Shown piece after piece: positions 24,880 through 35,863 of a stretch of 64,000 nt of DNA. Position 1 is the stretch's first letter; the number at the start of each line of letters is the position of its first letter. Source of the stretch: Tricholoma matsutake (lineage: Eukaryota > Basidiomycota > Agaricomycetes > Agaricales > Tricholomataceae); assembly GCA_026075535.2 (NCBI GenBank), contig AP026540.1, positions 10,106,001 to 10,170,000 on the forward strand, read 5' to 3'. A model generated the notes under the pieces. It did not search any database. It worked only from the letters and a program-made list of their open reading frames with translations, and was not told where the DNA came from. Position numbers and translations under genes: made by a program.

Positions 24880-26807
24880 GTAGATTTTCAGTAAGAAGAA
24901 AATCGGGACGACGCCGCTAACCATATATTCAGGACGTCTGATATCATGACAGTCAGATTTCCTTTCTCAAAATCTTTCCTGCACTCCATCTCATAATCCA
25001 ACACCATATGATACTCCGCCTCCATCATAGATTTCCCAAGTCTTCTTAATCTCAGGAATAGCTCATGCGTATAGAGGCCTGAGAGGATCACCACGCCACC
25101 AGTGTGCTTCAAGTGCGATCTTCAGGAAAGTTGGTCGTCCTTGGAGTATGTGTCTGCTGCCTCTGTGCAGTACTTGCTGACTGACCGAAAAGACCTTGCT
25201 TCTCTGCTGCTTCTTCTGCAACAATATGATACCATCCGAGGATGCTGTCAGAATTTGAGAACGCGAACGAAACTCCTGCTTCATACACTCGCGCCAGCCT
25301 TTGGATAAATCCAAAAGGAACTAAAAAAATCCCGAGTCGATAGGGGGATTGGAATCCGTCTCCACGATTATTTCGCGAGCGATCTCTGCGATCTCCTCGA
25401 TACAGTGTTCAATTTCATGAGTACCCCTTCAATGTAGGAAATTAACAGTTGAACCTAAGCAGCGATGTAGGTATTTTCCCAGCTCATCTAAGAAAAGCCT
25501 CCGAACGCCCCGAATGAAATTGAGATCGAATATGATCCCCCGAGCGAGGAATATGCTTCCATTTACGCAACCCCCACTCGAGAACATCGAGGGCGCGACG
25601 AAGAAATTCAATGCCTGCGACGTGGTCTCCCATGGAGCCCTGGTAGATTATCCAGTACCTGAAATATCGACATTAGTTTATAATCACAAATCCCTGGAAA
25701 TGTGCGTACCGTACAGTCGTGGACAATGCGCGGCGAACAGGAGTCAGCCTGAGGTTTTCAGCCTCCGAGGAGCTTCTTCTTGGACCAGTTTCGCTCCACC
25801 GTGGTGGCAAGCGCCGGTAGACCCTAATGAGGGGAGAGTAACGAGGGATGAGGGACTTAACATGACCTCCGTTTATCACATCTTTCCCATCAACCTGTGC
25901 AATTTTTGACTTCTTCATGATTTCGACGCCCTTGCTGAAGTCCTGCAATGGATCGTTACACGCAAGCCCTTCAAAGGTGGAAACTCCCGGTATGCGTTCA
26001 TGATCACAAAGGCCTGTCAGGAAGATCAGAGCTCAGATAGAGGAAGATAGGATTTTGATAAAATCATACACTCGACATCATCCGCCGGGTGGCGACAAGC
26101 TCTTCCTCCACAGCCAATACCCTTACCCATGGCAAGTTATTGCGTACCTCATCCATAGGCATCACCCTTACGTTCTCTCCACAACGCGTTCGAGTCCTTG
26201 GCCTTTGTCAGTCCTGCGTCAAATTGGGCCTTAAGAGCGTTGTGTTCAGGCGTCATTTCGTCTTCCGGTGGCAGACAGGTCAAGGCCTTTTGCCATGCTT
26301 CCCAGTTAGAAAGTGCCTAGGAGATACGATGAATATCACGGCGAGCTGATCGATTGAGTATGGTAAAGGGTATCGTTACCATTCCTGCAGTTGCCAGTCG
26401 ACCCCATGCTTTCGCGTAATTAGGACCAAGTTGGGTAGCCTGCGGTATAGGTCAAAAGACATGAGTGCCATGCATCACACACCACGAACGTGAACATACC
26501 CGCCCCGCATCCAGATATCTGCAGATCGAGAAACCATCGGATTAGAACTCTTGGTCGATATCAAATCGAAGTGAATATTAGTACTCTTTCATTCCCAAGC
26601 CGCTCGCTGCGCGGTTTGCCCAAAGCACGGCATTCGTTGAGTCCTCTTTGATAGCCTCCGAGTACTTCTTGTGGGCAGCTCTATATTGGCTCTATACTGA
26701 CCTTGTACATGGAGAGCGTTGCCTTAAGCTTCCAAACGTTCCGCGTTCTCATTTTTTCTGGCCTTTGGAGGAGTACTGCTAGTAGTCTGGGGCTCCAGAG
26801 ACGACAT
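24880..26807 (-). pseudogene. TPR-repeat protein gene, degraded
   Basis: Read on the minus strand, the region from 26807 encodes recognisable pieces of a TPR co-chaperone-like protein: NENAERLEA, then GNALHVQ, YRAAHKKYSEAIKEDSTNAV with LWANRAASGLGMKEY, YLDAGRATQLGPNYAKAWGR and LATAGM. Further fragments, such as LEWGLRKWKHIP, NFIRGVRRLF and FLKIALEAHWWRGDPLR, continue down to about 24890. I recall this arrangement as a repeated family in mushroom-forming fungi. The gene is broken: GAA of the expected EGNAL is TAA (26724-26726), fragments sit in different frames, and the centre is much shorter than expected. Introns explain some breaks but not the stop within the conserved TPR helix. Confidence 0.7.
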
Positions 26808-27007
26808 GATAGACAAAGAATTGTTTGATTCCACGACAGATCCACGAGTTTTAAAGTCGCCGACGGTGCCTTCATGATGTTGTTACGTTGTAAAATATGT
26901 AGTTCGGCTCCGACGATAACGGAAGGTCTATGTGATGTTCCTTGGATCGCTGGGAATCATTCATACGCGCTATAAAATACAGTGGTAATATAAGTATACT
27001 AGTCGAG

Positions 27008-27599
27008 TTATGGTTGCCTCGGTGCGTGATGGAACTACCACGATTGTCAACAAGTAAGGTCTAAGATATGTACGACAAAGGAGACTCACAATATCCCGTA
27101 GCTGGTTCTGTGCATCGTTAAATTGCTTCTCCAGGAACTTTGACTGATGGAAAGAATCAGAAGTGTGCAAGATCATGAACGGCGTTGGGCTGACTTTCTT
27201 ATTCAAATTGTTTATATCATCGGAGAGCTCCTTCTCCTGTGTCTTCAACTCACGCTCCATAGTTTTCCTCGGGACCATCATAAACCTAGCACGAGAAAGA
27301 CGAGAGTCAACGCGAGATCACCCATGATGATTACCATTCACGCACATCTTGCCAACACCCTTGTACAAATTCACATCTCCCTCCATCTGGTTGATCTCAT
27401 CAATAGTGAGCTGGAGAATACGTCGTTCGCGGTCCTTTGCAGAGGACTGTTGCTGTGTAACATTAAGGGCCCTTTGCGATTGAACAGCAGTTTGTTGGAT
27501 CTGGACCAGAATCTGGAAGAACAGATTTTGTTGAGATCGGTGAAAAACATGTCACCGCAAGGTAGTAACCTTTCTTAGCGTGTCATCCGAGAGAGACAT
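27008..27599 (-). CDS. PFD1: Prefoldin subunit 1 (beta-type)
   Basis: The start at 27599 gives MSLSDDTLRK; later exons give ILVQIQQTAVQSQRALNVTQ, DRERRILQLTIDEINQMEGD, VNLYKGVGKM, FMMVPRKTMERELKTQEKEL, SDDINNLNKK and SKFLEKQFNDAQNQLRDI. That is the coiled coil - beta hairpin - coiled coil plan of beta prefoldins, with the typical YKGVGKMF/VP hairpin motif. The final exon most likely reads FHHAPRQP with the stop at 27008-27010; a longer reading after another AG acceptor is possible. Prefoldin hands nascent actin and tubulin to the CCT chaperonin in the cytosol. It is head-to-head with SNU114, with 209 bases between start codons. Confidence 0.88.
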
Positions 27600-27808
27600 A
27601 TTGACGACAGAACGGCCCAGAGGAAGGAAAGAGAAAAAGTTGAAGCCTGTAAGTCGTGTTGAGCATTGTTGAGCGTGACGCGGAGTTGAAAATATTTCGT
27701 GTCCAAGTTCTTCCAGCACTAAGTTCGAACATCCCAGGGCAATTCAGTCTTGTTGTTCTTTTCGCTCAAGGCTATATCTCTTGACCTTGTCACAATCTTC
27801 AGTCCACA
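27600..27808. promoter_or_regulatory. Shared bidirectional promoter of PFD1 and SNU114
   Basis: Only 209 bases separate the two divergent ATGs, so the promoters must overlap or be shared. No TATA box stands out. Confidence 0.6.
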
Positions 27809-30800
27809 ATGGCTTCGTTCGAGGACTACGACGAGTTTGGAAACTACATCGGCGCCGACCTCGACTCCGACGACGAGGGAGAGGAACAACTGCCCCAGAA
27901 CCAGTTTCTCCAACAACAACCACCGGTCGCGCACCTAGAAGGCTTCGATGACGAGTCCATGCCGGGGCCGGGGCCAGATGAAGGTGCACTAATGGAAATT
28001 GATGGTACGTATCTGACTACAACACTTGCATTCTTATCGCGTTTAGCAGTCTTTTCTATTGACTAGAGCCTACACATAAAGCCGTTATACTCCATGAAGA
28101 CAAGCAGTACTATCCGTCAGCGGGAGACGTCTATGGCCCAGATGTGGAAACGATGGTGCAGGAGGAGGACGCTCAGCCGCTCACTGAGCCGATTATTGCC
28201 CCCATCAAGGTTAGGAAATGGGCAGTGGAGGAAAAAGATATGCCAGAGACGCGGTTTGATAAGGGGTGCGTGAAGTATGAAATGGATTTCAACGTTTTGT
28301 AGACTCAGTGCCAATACTAGATTCCTCTTGAACATGATGTCGCTTCCGGAGATGATTCGTAATGTTGCTGTTGTGGGGCACTTGCACCATGGAAAGACGG
28401 CTCTCATGGACATGCTGGTGTTTGAGACACATAAGTTGGTTTGGGATGCTGATAAGCCGGTGCGTTGTCCTTCCACATACCCGAAAGAAAGCAGCATTTA
28501 TACCGTTGAATGGACTTGAAATGGTAGACACGATATACAGACACTCATATCTTGTCCCGAGAAAGGGAAATCTCAATAAAATCTTCGCCCATGTCCTTAA
28601 TCCTCTCGACGACCTCTGGGAAATCACACCTGATACACCTCATCGATACACCAGGACACGTCAACTTTGTTGACGAGGTTGCATCGGCTGTTCGGTTAGT
28701 GGACGGAATACTTCTTGTGGTTGACGTTGTGGAAGGGGTGAGTCATCGCAGTTATTGACCACGCCCAATATTCGATAACAAATTCGCCGGCAGCTTATGG
28801 TTGGCACGGAGTCCATCCTTCGCCATGCTATTCAGGAAGGCGTCAAAATCACACTAGTTGTGAACAAAATCGACCGACTTATTCTCGAACTACGCATCAA
28901 ACCTGCAGATGCGTATTACAAAATTAAGCACACGATCGAGGAAATCAACACATTTATTAGGTTGATTTTAATTTATTCTTTGCTACATATTCACGATATC
29001 TTTTCTTTTGGACAGCGCTATCGACCCTGACCCAGAGCTGCGACTGAGCCCTGAACGAGGGAACGTCGCGTTTGCAAGCACAGACATGAACTGGTGCTTC
29101 ACATTGCGTTCATTTGCACAGATGTATGCAGATTCATATGGTATGCAGCCGCACTGATCATGTCGTCAAATACCAGCCTCACATCTATGCACACCCACAG
29201 GTTCCCTCGACGTATTTTCCTTCGCCGATCGCCTCTGGGGTGACACATACTTTAACACAGAGACACGCAAATTCACCCGTAAGCCGGTCGACCCAGAGTC
29301 CAGCCGCACATTCGTGCACTTTATCATGGAGCCGTTGTATAAATTGTACAGCCACGTCCTGAGTGAGGAGACGGACGACCTGAAGGAGACTCTAATGAGC
29401 CTGGGAATCAACCTGAAGCCGGTCATGTTCAAGATGGACGTGAGACCTCTCTTGAAGGCAGTGCTGGATCAGTTCTTTGGACCTGCGACGGGGCTGGTGG
29501 ACATAATTGTTGATAATATTCCTTCGCCTGTAGAGGGAGCTGCGGTCAAAGCAAGTTTTTAGGTTCTATCGAATCATCGTCATCTAAGTAAATTATGTCA
29601 TACAGGTTGAGGGAACATATACAGGTGCCCAGACGTCGGATTTGGCAGCGTCGATGAAGGCCTGTGATCCCGAAGGCCCGGTCATGGTCCAGATAACGAA
29701 ACTGTACCACACGACGGACGCGCAGTCCTTCAGGGCGTTTGGACGTGTCATGAGTGGTACTCTGAGGAAAGGAATGGATATCAAGGTGCTCGGAGAAGGT
29801 TACTCACCAGAAGACGAGGAAGACATGATGCAAGCAACGGCAGAGGAGATGTGGATCAGCGAGTCTCGGTGAGCCTGCCTGTGTGTCCTCGAGGAATTGT
29901 CCGAATTAATAATATTACAGATACTTCATTCCAGCGGAAGAGGTCCCCGCTGGCAATCTCGTACTTATCGGTGGCGTCGACGCGTCGATCTCCAAAACGG
30001 CGACACTGGCATCCACGGGCATTGAGGAAGACCTGCATATCTTCCGGCCGATCAAGCACATGACACAGTCTGTCCTCAAAGTCGCAATTGAGCCCATCGC
30101 GCCGTCCGAGCTTCCGAAGATGCTGTCGGGCCTGCGGAGCGTGAATAAGTCCTATTCACTGCTGTCGACGAAGGTGGAGGAGAGCGGGGAGCACGTCATC
30201 ATAGGGACGGGGGAGTTGTATCTGGACTGCGTGATGCACGATTTGCGTAAGCTGTTTTCGGAGATTGAGATCAAGGTATCGGATCCGGTGACGAAGTTCT
30301 GTGAGACGGTACTGGAGACGAGCGCGTTGAAGTGTTATGCAGATACGCCGAATAAGAAGTATATTCTGTTTTTTTTTTCTGGAATGGAGTTATATGGCAT
30401 TAACTGACGATTTTGACAGGAACAAGATTATGATGATTGCGGAACCGCTGGAGCGGGGCATTGCGGAAGATATTGAACGCGGACGGGTGCATATGCGGAT
30501 GCCTTCAAAGGATCGTGGCAAGTTCTTTGAGGAGAAGTACCAGTGGGATCTTCTTGCGTCGAGGTCAATATGGGCATTTGGACCAGATGATAATGGTCCG
30601 AATATTTTGCTGGACGATACGCTGCCTTCCCAGGTACGAGGACCAGGTGATGGGTAGGCCTTCATTGAGTTTTCTTTTTAGATTGACAAAAAACTGCTTG
30701 GGACCGTCAAGGAACATATTAAGCAAGGATTCCAGTGGGGTGCTCGAGAAGGTCCTTTGTGCGATGAACGTCAGTATCCGCCTTGATCTGCATTGGATGC

Positions 30801-31573
30801 TGTGGCTCAATACTGGTTCCTTTAGCGATGCGGAATGTCAAGTTCCGAGTACTGGACGCGAACATAGCACAGGAGCCTATTTTCCGCGGGGGCGGACAAA
30901 TTGTGCCGACAGCACGTCGGGTGTGCTATTCATCCTTCCTGATGGTGAGAAATTCTGTTGCGTTCGCTGTCAGGGAATCAAATCAACGCTATGTAACCAC
31001 AGGCGACACCCAGATTGATGGAACCAATCTACTACGTGGAAGTACAGGCTCCGGCTGATTGTATATCCGCTGTGTACACCGTCCTTGCGCGTCGTCGCGG
31101 GCATGTGACACAGGACATTCCCAAAGCAGGATCGCCGTTATACACCGTCAAGGCTCTGATACCGGTCATTGACGCGAATGGGTTTGAGACAGACTTGAGG
31201 ACGGCCACGCAAGGACAGGCGTTTTGTCTACAAGTATTTGATCATTGGTCGATCGTGCCAGGTGGGATACTTATGAATTGAGGTCGTTTTGTGTGCTGAA
31301 GAATGTGTGCGTTGTAGGGGATCCCACGGATACTAGCATCAAGCTTCGGCCGCTTGAGCCTGCTTCTGGCCAAGCGTTGGCGAGGGATCTTGTGCTAAAG
31401 ACGCGTCGACGAAAGGGACTAGGAGATCAGATTGCGGTGTCGAAGTATTTGGATGATGAGTTTGTTGTAAGTTTTTTTGTTTTTGTTTTTGTTCTTCTGT
31501 ACATTGTCTGATGATCATCGGATAATTGCAGCTGGCATTATCTGCTTCAGGTCACGCGGATCTACTTGGATGA
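27809..31573 (+). CDS. SNU114: U5 snRNP GTPase Snu114/EFTUD2
   Basis: An EF-2-like GTPase of the spliceosome that controls Brr2-driven unwinding. The N-terminus is acidic ([20 protein letters not shown]), as in Snu114. G1 is GHLHHGKT (near residue 150), G3 [11 protein letters not shown] and G4 VVNKIDRL. Later domains are readable through to the EF-2-like C-terminal region: [79 protein letters not shown] and SKYLDDEF. The last exon gives [13 protein letters not shown], stop 31571-31573. About ten introns interrupt the gene; all domain blocks are present, so it appears intact. Confidence 0.93.
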
Positions 31574-31745
31574 ATGAGTTTGCAATGTATAGTAATAGTA
31601 ACCCACGCCCACGTGATCTGTGGAAGTAATGCCACGTATGCAAGCGTGGCTGATTATTTAGAGCCAGGGTTGGCGAAAATTTGACTTGAACTTGTCACTC
31701 ACTCTCTCTCTCTCTTATTTTCTTTCCTGGTCTTTCGTTCCCTCA

Positions 31746-33815
31746 ATGAGAAGCGTAACGCTTTCTGTTCTAGCCCTAGTCGCCACTGGCGCATTGGCAA
31801 ATTCTGACACTGATGCACCAAAGCCTACTTTCACTGCAAGTCTTTTTACGTAGATTACTCAACTTACATCCTCATATCTCTTTCAACAGCCAACTACTTT
31901 AAAGGCACCTCTCATCGAGCAATTCACGGAAGGCTGGGATGAACGCTGGACACCTTCAGAAGCAACAAAGAAGACCCCCGTCGGTGGTGAAACTTTCAGC
32001 TACGTCGGCAAATGGGAGGTCGAGGAGCCTTCCATTTCTGTCATTGAAGGCGAGCGCGGTCTTGTTGCCAAGAGCAAGGCTGCTCACCACGCCATCTCTG
32101 CACCCTTCGCCAAGCCCATTTCTTTCAGTGACAAACCCCTTGTCGTGCAGTACGAGGTCAAATACCAGAAGGGCGGCAACTGTGGAGGTGGCTATGTAAA
32201 ACTTCTTGAAGATGGCTTCCAGACTAGCGGGAAAGAGTTCTCGGATACCACCCCATGGGTCGTCATGTTTGGTCCTGACCTTACGTGCCCTGGTACCAAG
32301 GTATGTCTCTTCATGTTGTTAAAATCTTGCAAATTCAATATCTTGTTGTAGGTTCACTTCATCTTCCGACACAAGAACCCCACGACTGGTGACTTTGAAG
32401 AGAAGCACCTTAAGGGTGCCCCTGCTCCCACCATCGAAAAACTCACTAACCTTTATACTCTTATTGTTTAGTAAGTCCTAACCTATCTTACATTACGCAT
32501 GTCGTCTTATATCATTTGTCAGTCCTAATAATACCTATTCTGTCCTCACCAATGGCGAGACCAGCAAGACCGGCAGTCTCCTCGAGGACTTTGACCCCGC
32601 TGTTAACCCTCCCAAGGAAATCGATGATGCCGAGGACAAAAAGCCCGCTGACTGGGTCGACGACAAGAAGATTGCTGACCCCGATGCCAAGAAGGTTAGT
32701 ACGCTATCTATTTACCATCTGTGGATCGGGGCTGAGATATATGTTAGCCCGCCGACTGGGATGAGGACGCACCGTATGAGATTCTGGACGAGGAGGCTAC
32801 TAAGCCTGAAGGCTGGCTTGATGATGAATCTTCTACCATCCCGGACCCTGGTAAGCCTTATCCCATTATGTCTTGACGTGCTCTCACCCTTTTCGGGCAG
32901 ACGCCGTACGTCCAGAGGAGTGGGACGACGACGAGGATGGTGACTGGATCGTTCCTACTGTCCCCAACCCCAAATGTACTGAGGGTCCTGGCTGTGGCGA
33001 GTGGACCCGGTAACTATTACTCTTCGTAACGTGTTTTTTTTCCGATCATCTAACGACTCTTATAGCCCCTACAAGGCTAACCCGGCCTACAAGGGCAAGT
33101 GGTATGCTCCCATGATTGACAACCCAGCCTACAAGGGTGAATGGCATCCTCGTAAGATCCCCAACCCCAACTTCTTTGAAGACCTGACACCCGTGAAGAG
33201 CCTCTCTAAAATTGTACGTTTCCATTCGGATTATTCACCAGCGCATATAGTTACATTTCTTTCTAGGGCGGCATTGGTATTGAACTCTGGACCATGACTG
33301 AGGACATCCTCTTCAGCAACATCTACATCGGACACTCGGTTGATGACGCCAAGGCGTTTGCTGCCGAGACTTTTGACGTCAAGAAGCCCCTCGAGTCTGC
33401 AGCGGAGAAGGCTGCGCTGCCCGAAGAAGAGGACACTGAGAGCCCGTCGTTCAAGGAAGACCCTATCGGTTTCATTCGCCAACGGGTGTTTGATTTCATT
33501 GACGCGGTCAAGTCGGACCCGCTCACTGCGTTCAAGACACAGCCAGAGACGGGCGCTGCCCTTGCTGCCGCTCTGTTCACGCTCTTTGGTATGCTTGGTG
33601 CTCTCTTGGGTCTTGTTGGAGGTTCGCAGAAGCCTATCATTACGAAGGTCTGTTTCGTTGGAGCTATCACTGGGACTACGTTCTGACATTGAGGTGTGTT
33701 TTAGTCAAAGAAAAAGACCGAAACACCCAGTTCGAAGAAGGCTGCGCCCGTTGCACCTGCTGGGGAGGACAAGAAGGAAGATAACACAGGTGTCAAGAAG
33801 CGTAATGCCCATTAA
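31746..33815 (+). CDS. CNE1: Calnexin, ER lectin chaperone
   Basis: Starts with a signal peptide ([18 protein letters not shown]). The lectin domain has [19 protein letters not shown] and the cysteine pair with [10 protein letters not shown]; the P-domain arm has [18 protein letters not shown] and KPEGWLDDE (type 1 repeats) and [20 protein letters not shown] (type 2 repeats). [20 protein letters not shown] closes the lectin fold. Near the C-terminus a hydrophobic span ([20 protein letters not shown]) is followed by a Lys-rich cytosolic tail ending KKRNAH. Calnexin retains and folds monoglucosylated glycoproteins in the ER. The gene has about seven short introns and ends at 33815. Confidence 0.95.
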
Positions 33816-34050
33816 CTTGTCCTTTCCGCCTGAGGTCGAGTGCATGAGGAAGTGGTGTGGGACCCTGCGTGCCCTGGTTTCTAAGTCGTTGTGAACGTAC
33901 TGTTGGTATCTGGGTATTCTATATGATAACTCGTCGAGGATGTTTGTATTACCAGGGGGTTCCTTACTTTAAAAAGCAGTGAAATGCAGCTACTTTTTTA
34001 TATTATATTTGGAGGACTTTGACAAATAGATACACTCCGACTTTCGAGTC

Positions 34051-35627
34051 ATGTTTATGCGCAAACGTCCAAGAAAACTGGTTTTTATGTCTCGACGCCC
34101 ATATTCTGCATCTCCGCCTCCACCAGCTAAACGCCCGCGCATTGATCATCTAACGTCGGAAGACTTTAAGAATGGAGTCTTTCTCGCCCCGATGGTCCGT
34201 TCTGGTGCCTGTAAGTCGCTAGATCACTATCTGTGGACTGTTATTGAAATTCGTACAGTGCCAACGAGACTGCTCGCACTCAAGCATGGTGCAACGATGG
34301 TCTGGGGTCCAGAGATGGTAGATAAAGCAATTCTACACACCGAACGAGAAGTAGATCGTATGTCTCTCCATCTTTCCCTCTTACCGACTAACAAACATCT
34401 ACAACACAGCTATAACGGGTGTAATATCCTTCAATGGCAAATCACGCGCCATATTCACAACGCACCCTATCGAAAAGCCGTACCTCATATACCAGATCGG
34501 GTCCGCTGACCCTGAGCTCGCAGTGCAGGCCGCACGGACGGTCATGCACGACGTATCTGGCATCGACCTTAACTGCGGGTGTCCGAAACCGTTCTCGACA
34601 CACTCCGGGATGGGAGCAGCACTCCTGACGAACCCAGACCTGCTATGCTCGATCCTGACTGCATTGAGGGAGGCGATGCCACCAGAGATTACGGTGTCTG
34701 CGAAGATAAGGCTGTTACCATCACAGGAGGAAACCCTGAAGCTTGTGGAGCGGGTGGTGGGGACAGGGATCAGTGCGTTGACGGTCCATTGCAGGACGAG
34801 GAATATGAGGGATAGAGATAGAGCGCTGGTGGAGAGATTGAGAGAGATTGTGGAGTTCGTGGAGGGGATGGGGCGGGGTGTTGCGGTTGTAGAGAATGGG
34901 GATTGTGTGGGGTGGGAAGATGCAAAGAAGGTGAGGCAAGTTACGGGTAAGTGTTTTTTTTTTGTGTTGTGTTGACATAGAGAGAGTGCTGGAATACTGA
35001 TGTTGTTACGTTACAGGCGCACATTCTATTATGATCGCACGAGCTGCCGAGTCCAACCCTTCTTGCTTCTCCACCGAACCGTTGAAAGATGTGGAGCGCA
35101 CACTAGTCCCTTCCTATCTTCGCTTGGTACATCCAACCTTGCTTCTCATTAGTCCACCAGTCGTTCTTACCCCTACCATACAGGCTAAATACCTTGACAA
35201 TAACTGGGGCCTCACAAAATTCTGCGTCTCCCAATTCAAAGGCCAGCATGTCGCTATCAAGAAAGCAGACGCGACGCACTTACGACAGATCATCTCTCAA
35301 TCCAAGGATTTCTCTGGGATGGAAGAAATTGTGGGAGCCTGGACAGGTAAAGAGGAATTCGCACAGATCGTCGAAGCAATAGAAGCTCGCCCGCCCAAGG
35401 AGCACCGGATGTATATTGTTCTCGAGCCTAGTGACGCCGAAGTGGAAGTGGAAGAGGAAGGAATGACAACCCCCCCTGTGACGCTGAATCCGGAACCTCC
35501 GGGATCGGGTGCGCCTCTTTTGCCTGGCAATATGCGTAGGATGCAGATACCTCCGATGGCATCTGGGCATGATGCGACGACACCGACCCCAACTCATCCT
35601 ATGCAGGGAGGTATCTCGTGTATGTAG
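34051..35627 (+). CDS. DUS2: tRNA-dihydrouridine(20) synthase, Dus2 type
   Basis: An FMN-dependent enzyme that reduces uridine 20 in the tRNA D-loop. Visible blocks: GVFLAPMVRSGA (FMN-site start), LPTRLLALKHGATMVWGPEM, the catalytic segment GIDLNCGCPKPFSTHSGMGA (active-site Cys in the GCP motif), VSAKIRLLP, ALTVHCRTRNMRDRDR and MIARAAESNPSCF. A helical C-terminal domain follows (KYLDNNWGLTKFCVSQFKGQ), then an acidic and Pro-rich tail. The start may be 34051 or 34090 (MSRRPYSASPPPPAKRPR); the second resembles a compact nuclear-type N-terminus. Four to five introns; no frame damage seen. Confidence 0.9.
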
Positions 35628-35863
35628 CGCTATTTTTTGTGCACTAGAGTTATATTTTTATCACATTGGATTCTAGTCTAAGATTCGGATTCGAACTTCC
35701 TAATCAAATGATACATATATCACACATTAGCAATCGGGCAACCTGATCTTTGCCATCGAACGATGCCTTATTTCGTCCCACAGTGAGCCGCAAGCAAGAC
35801 GATAGCTACACTTGTACCAACACCTGTATTTATATTGACAAACTAAAAGAACCTAATGCGCGA

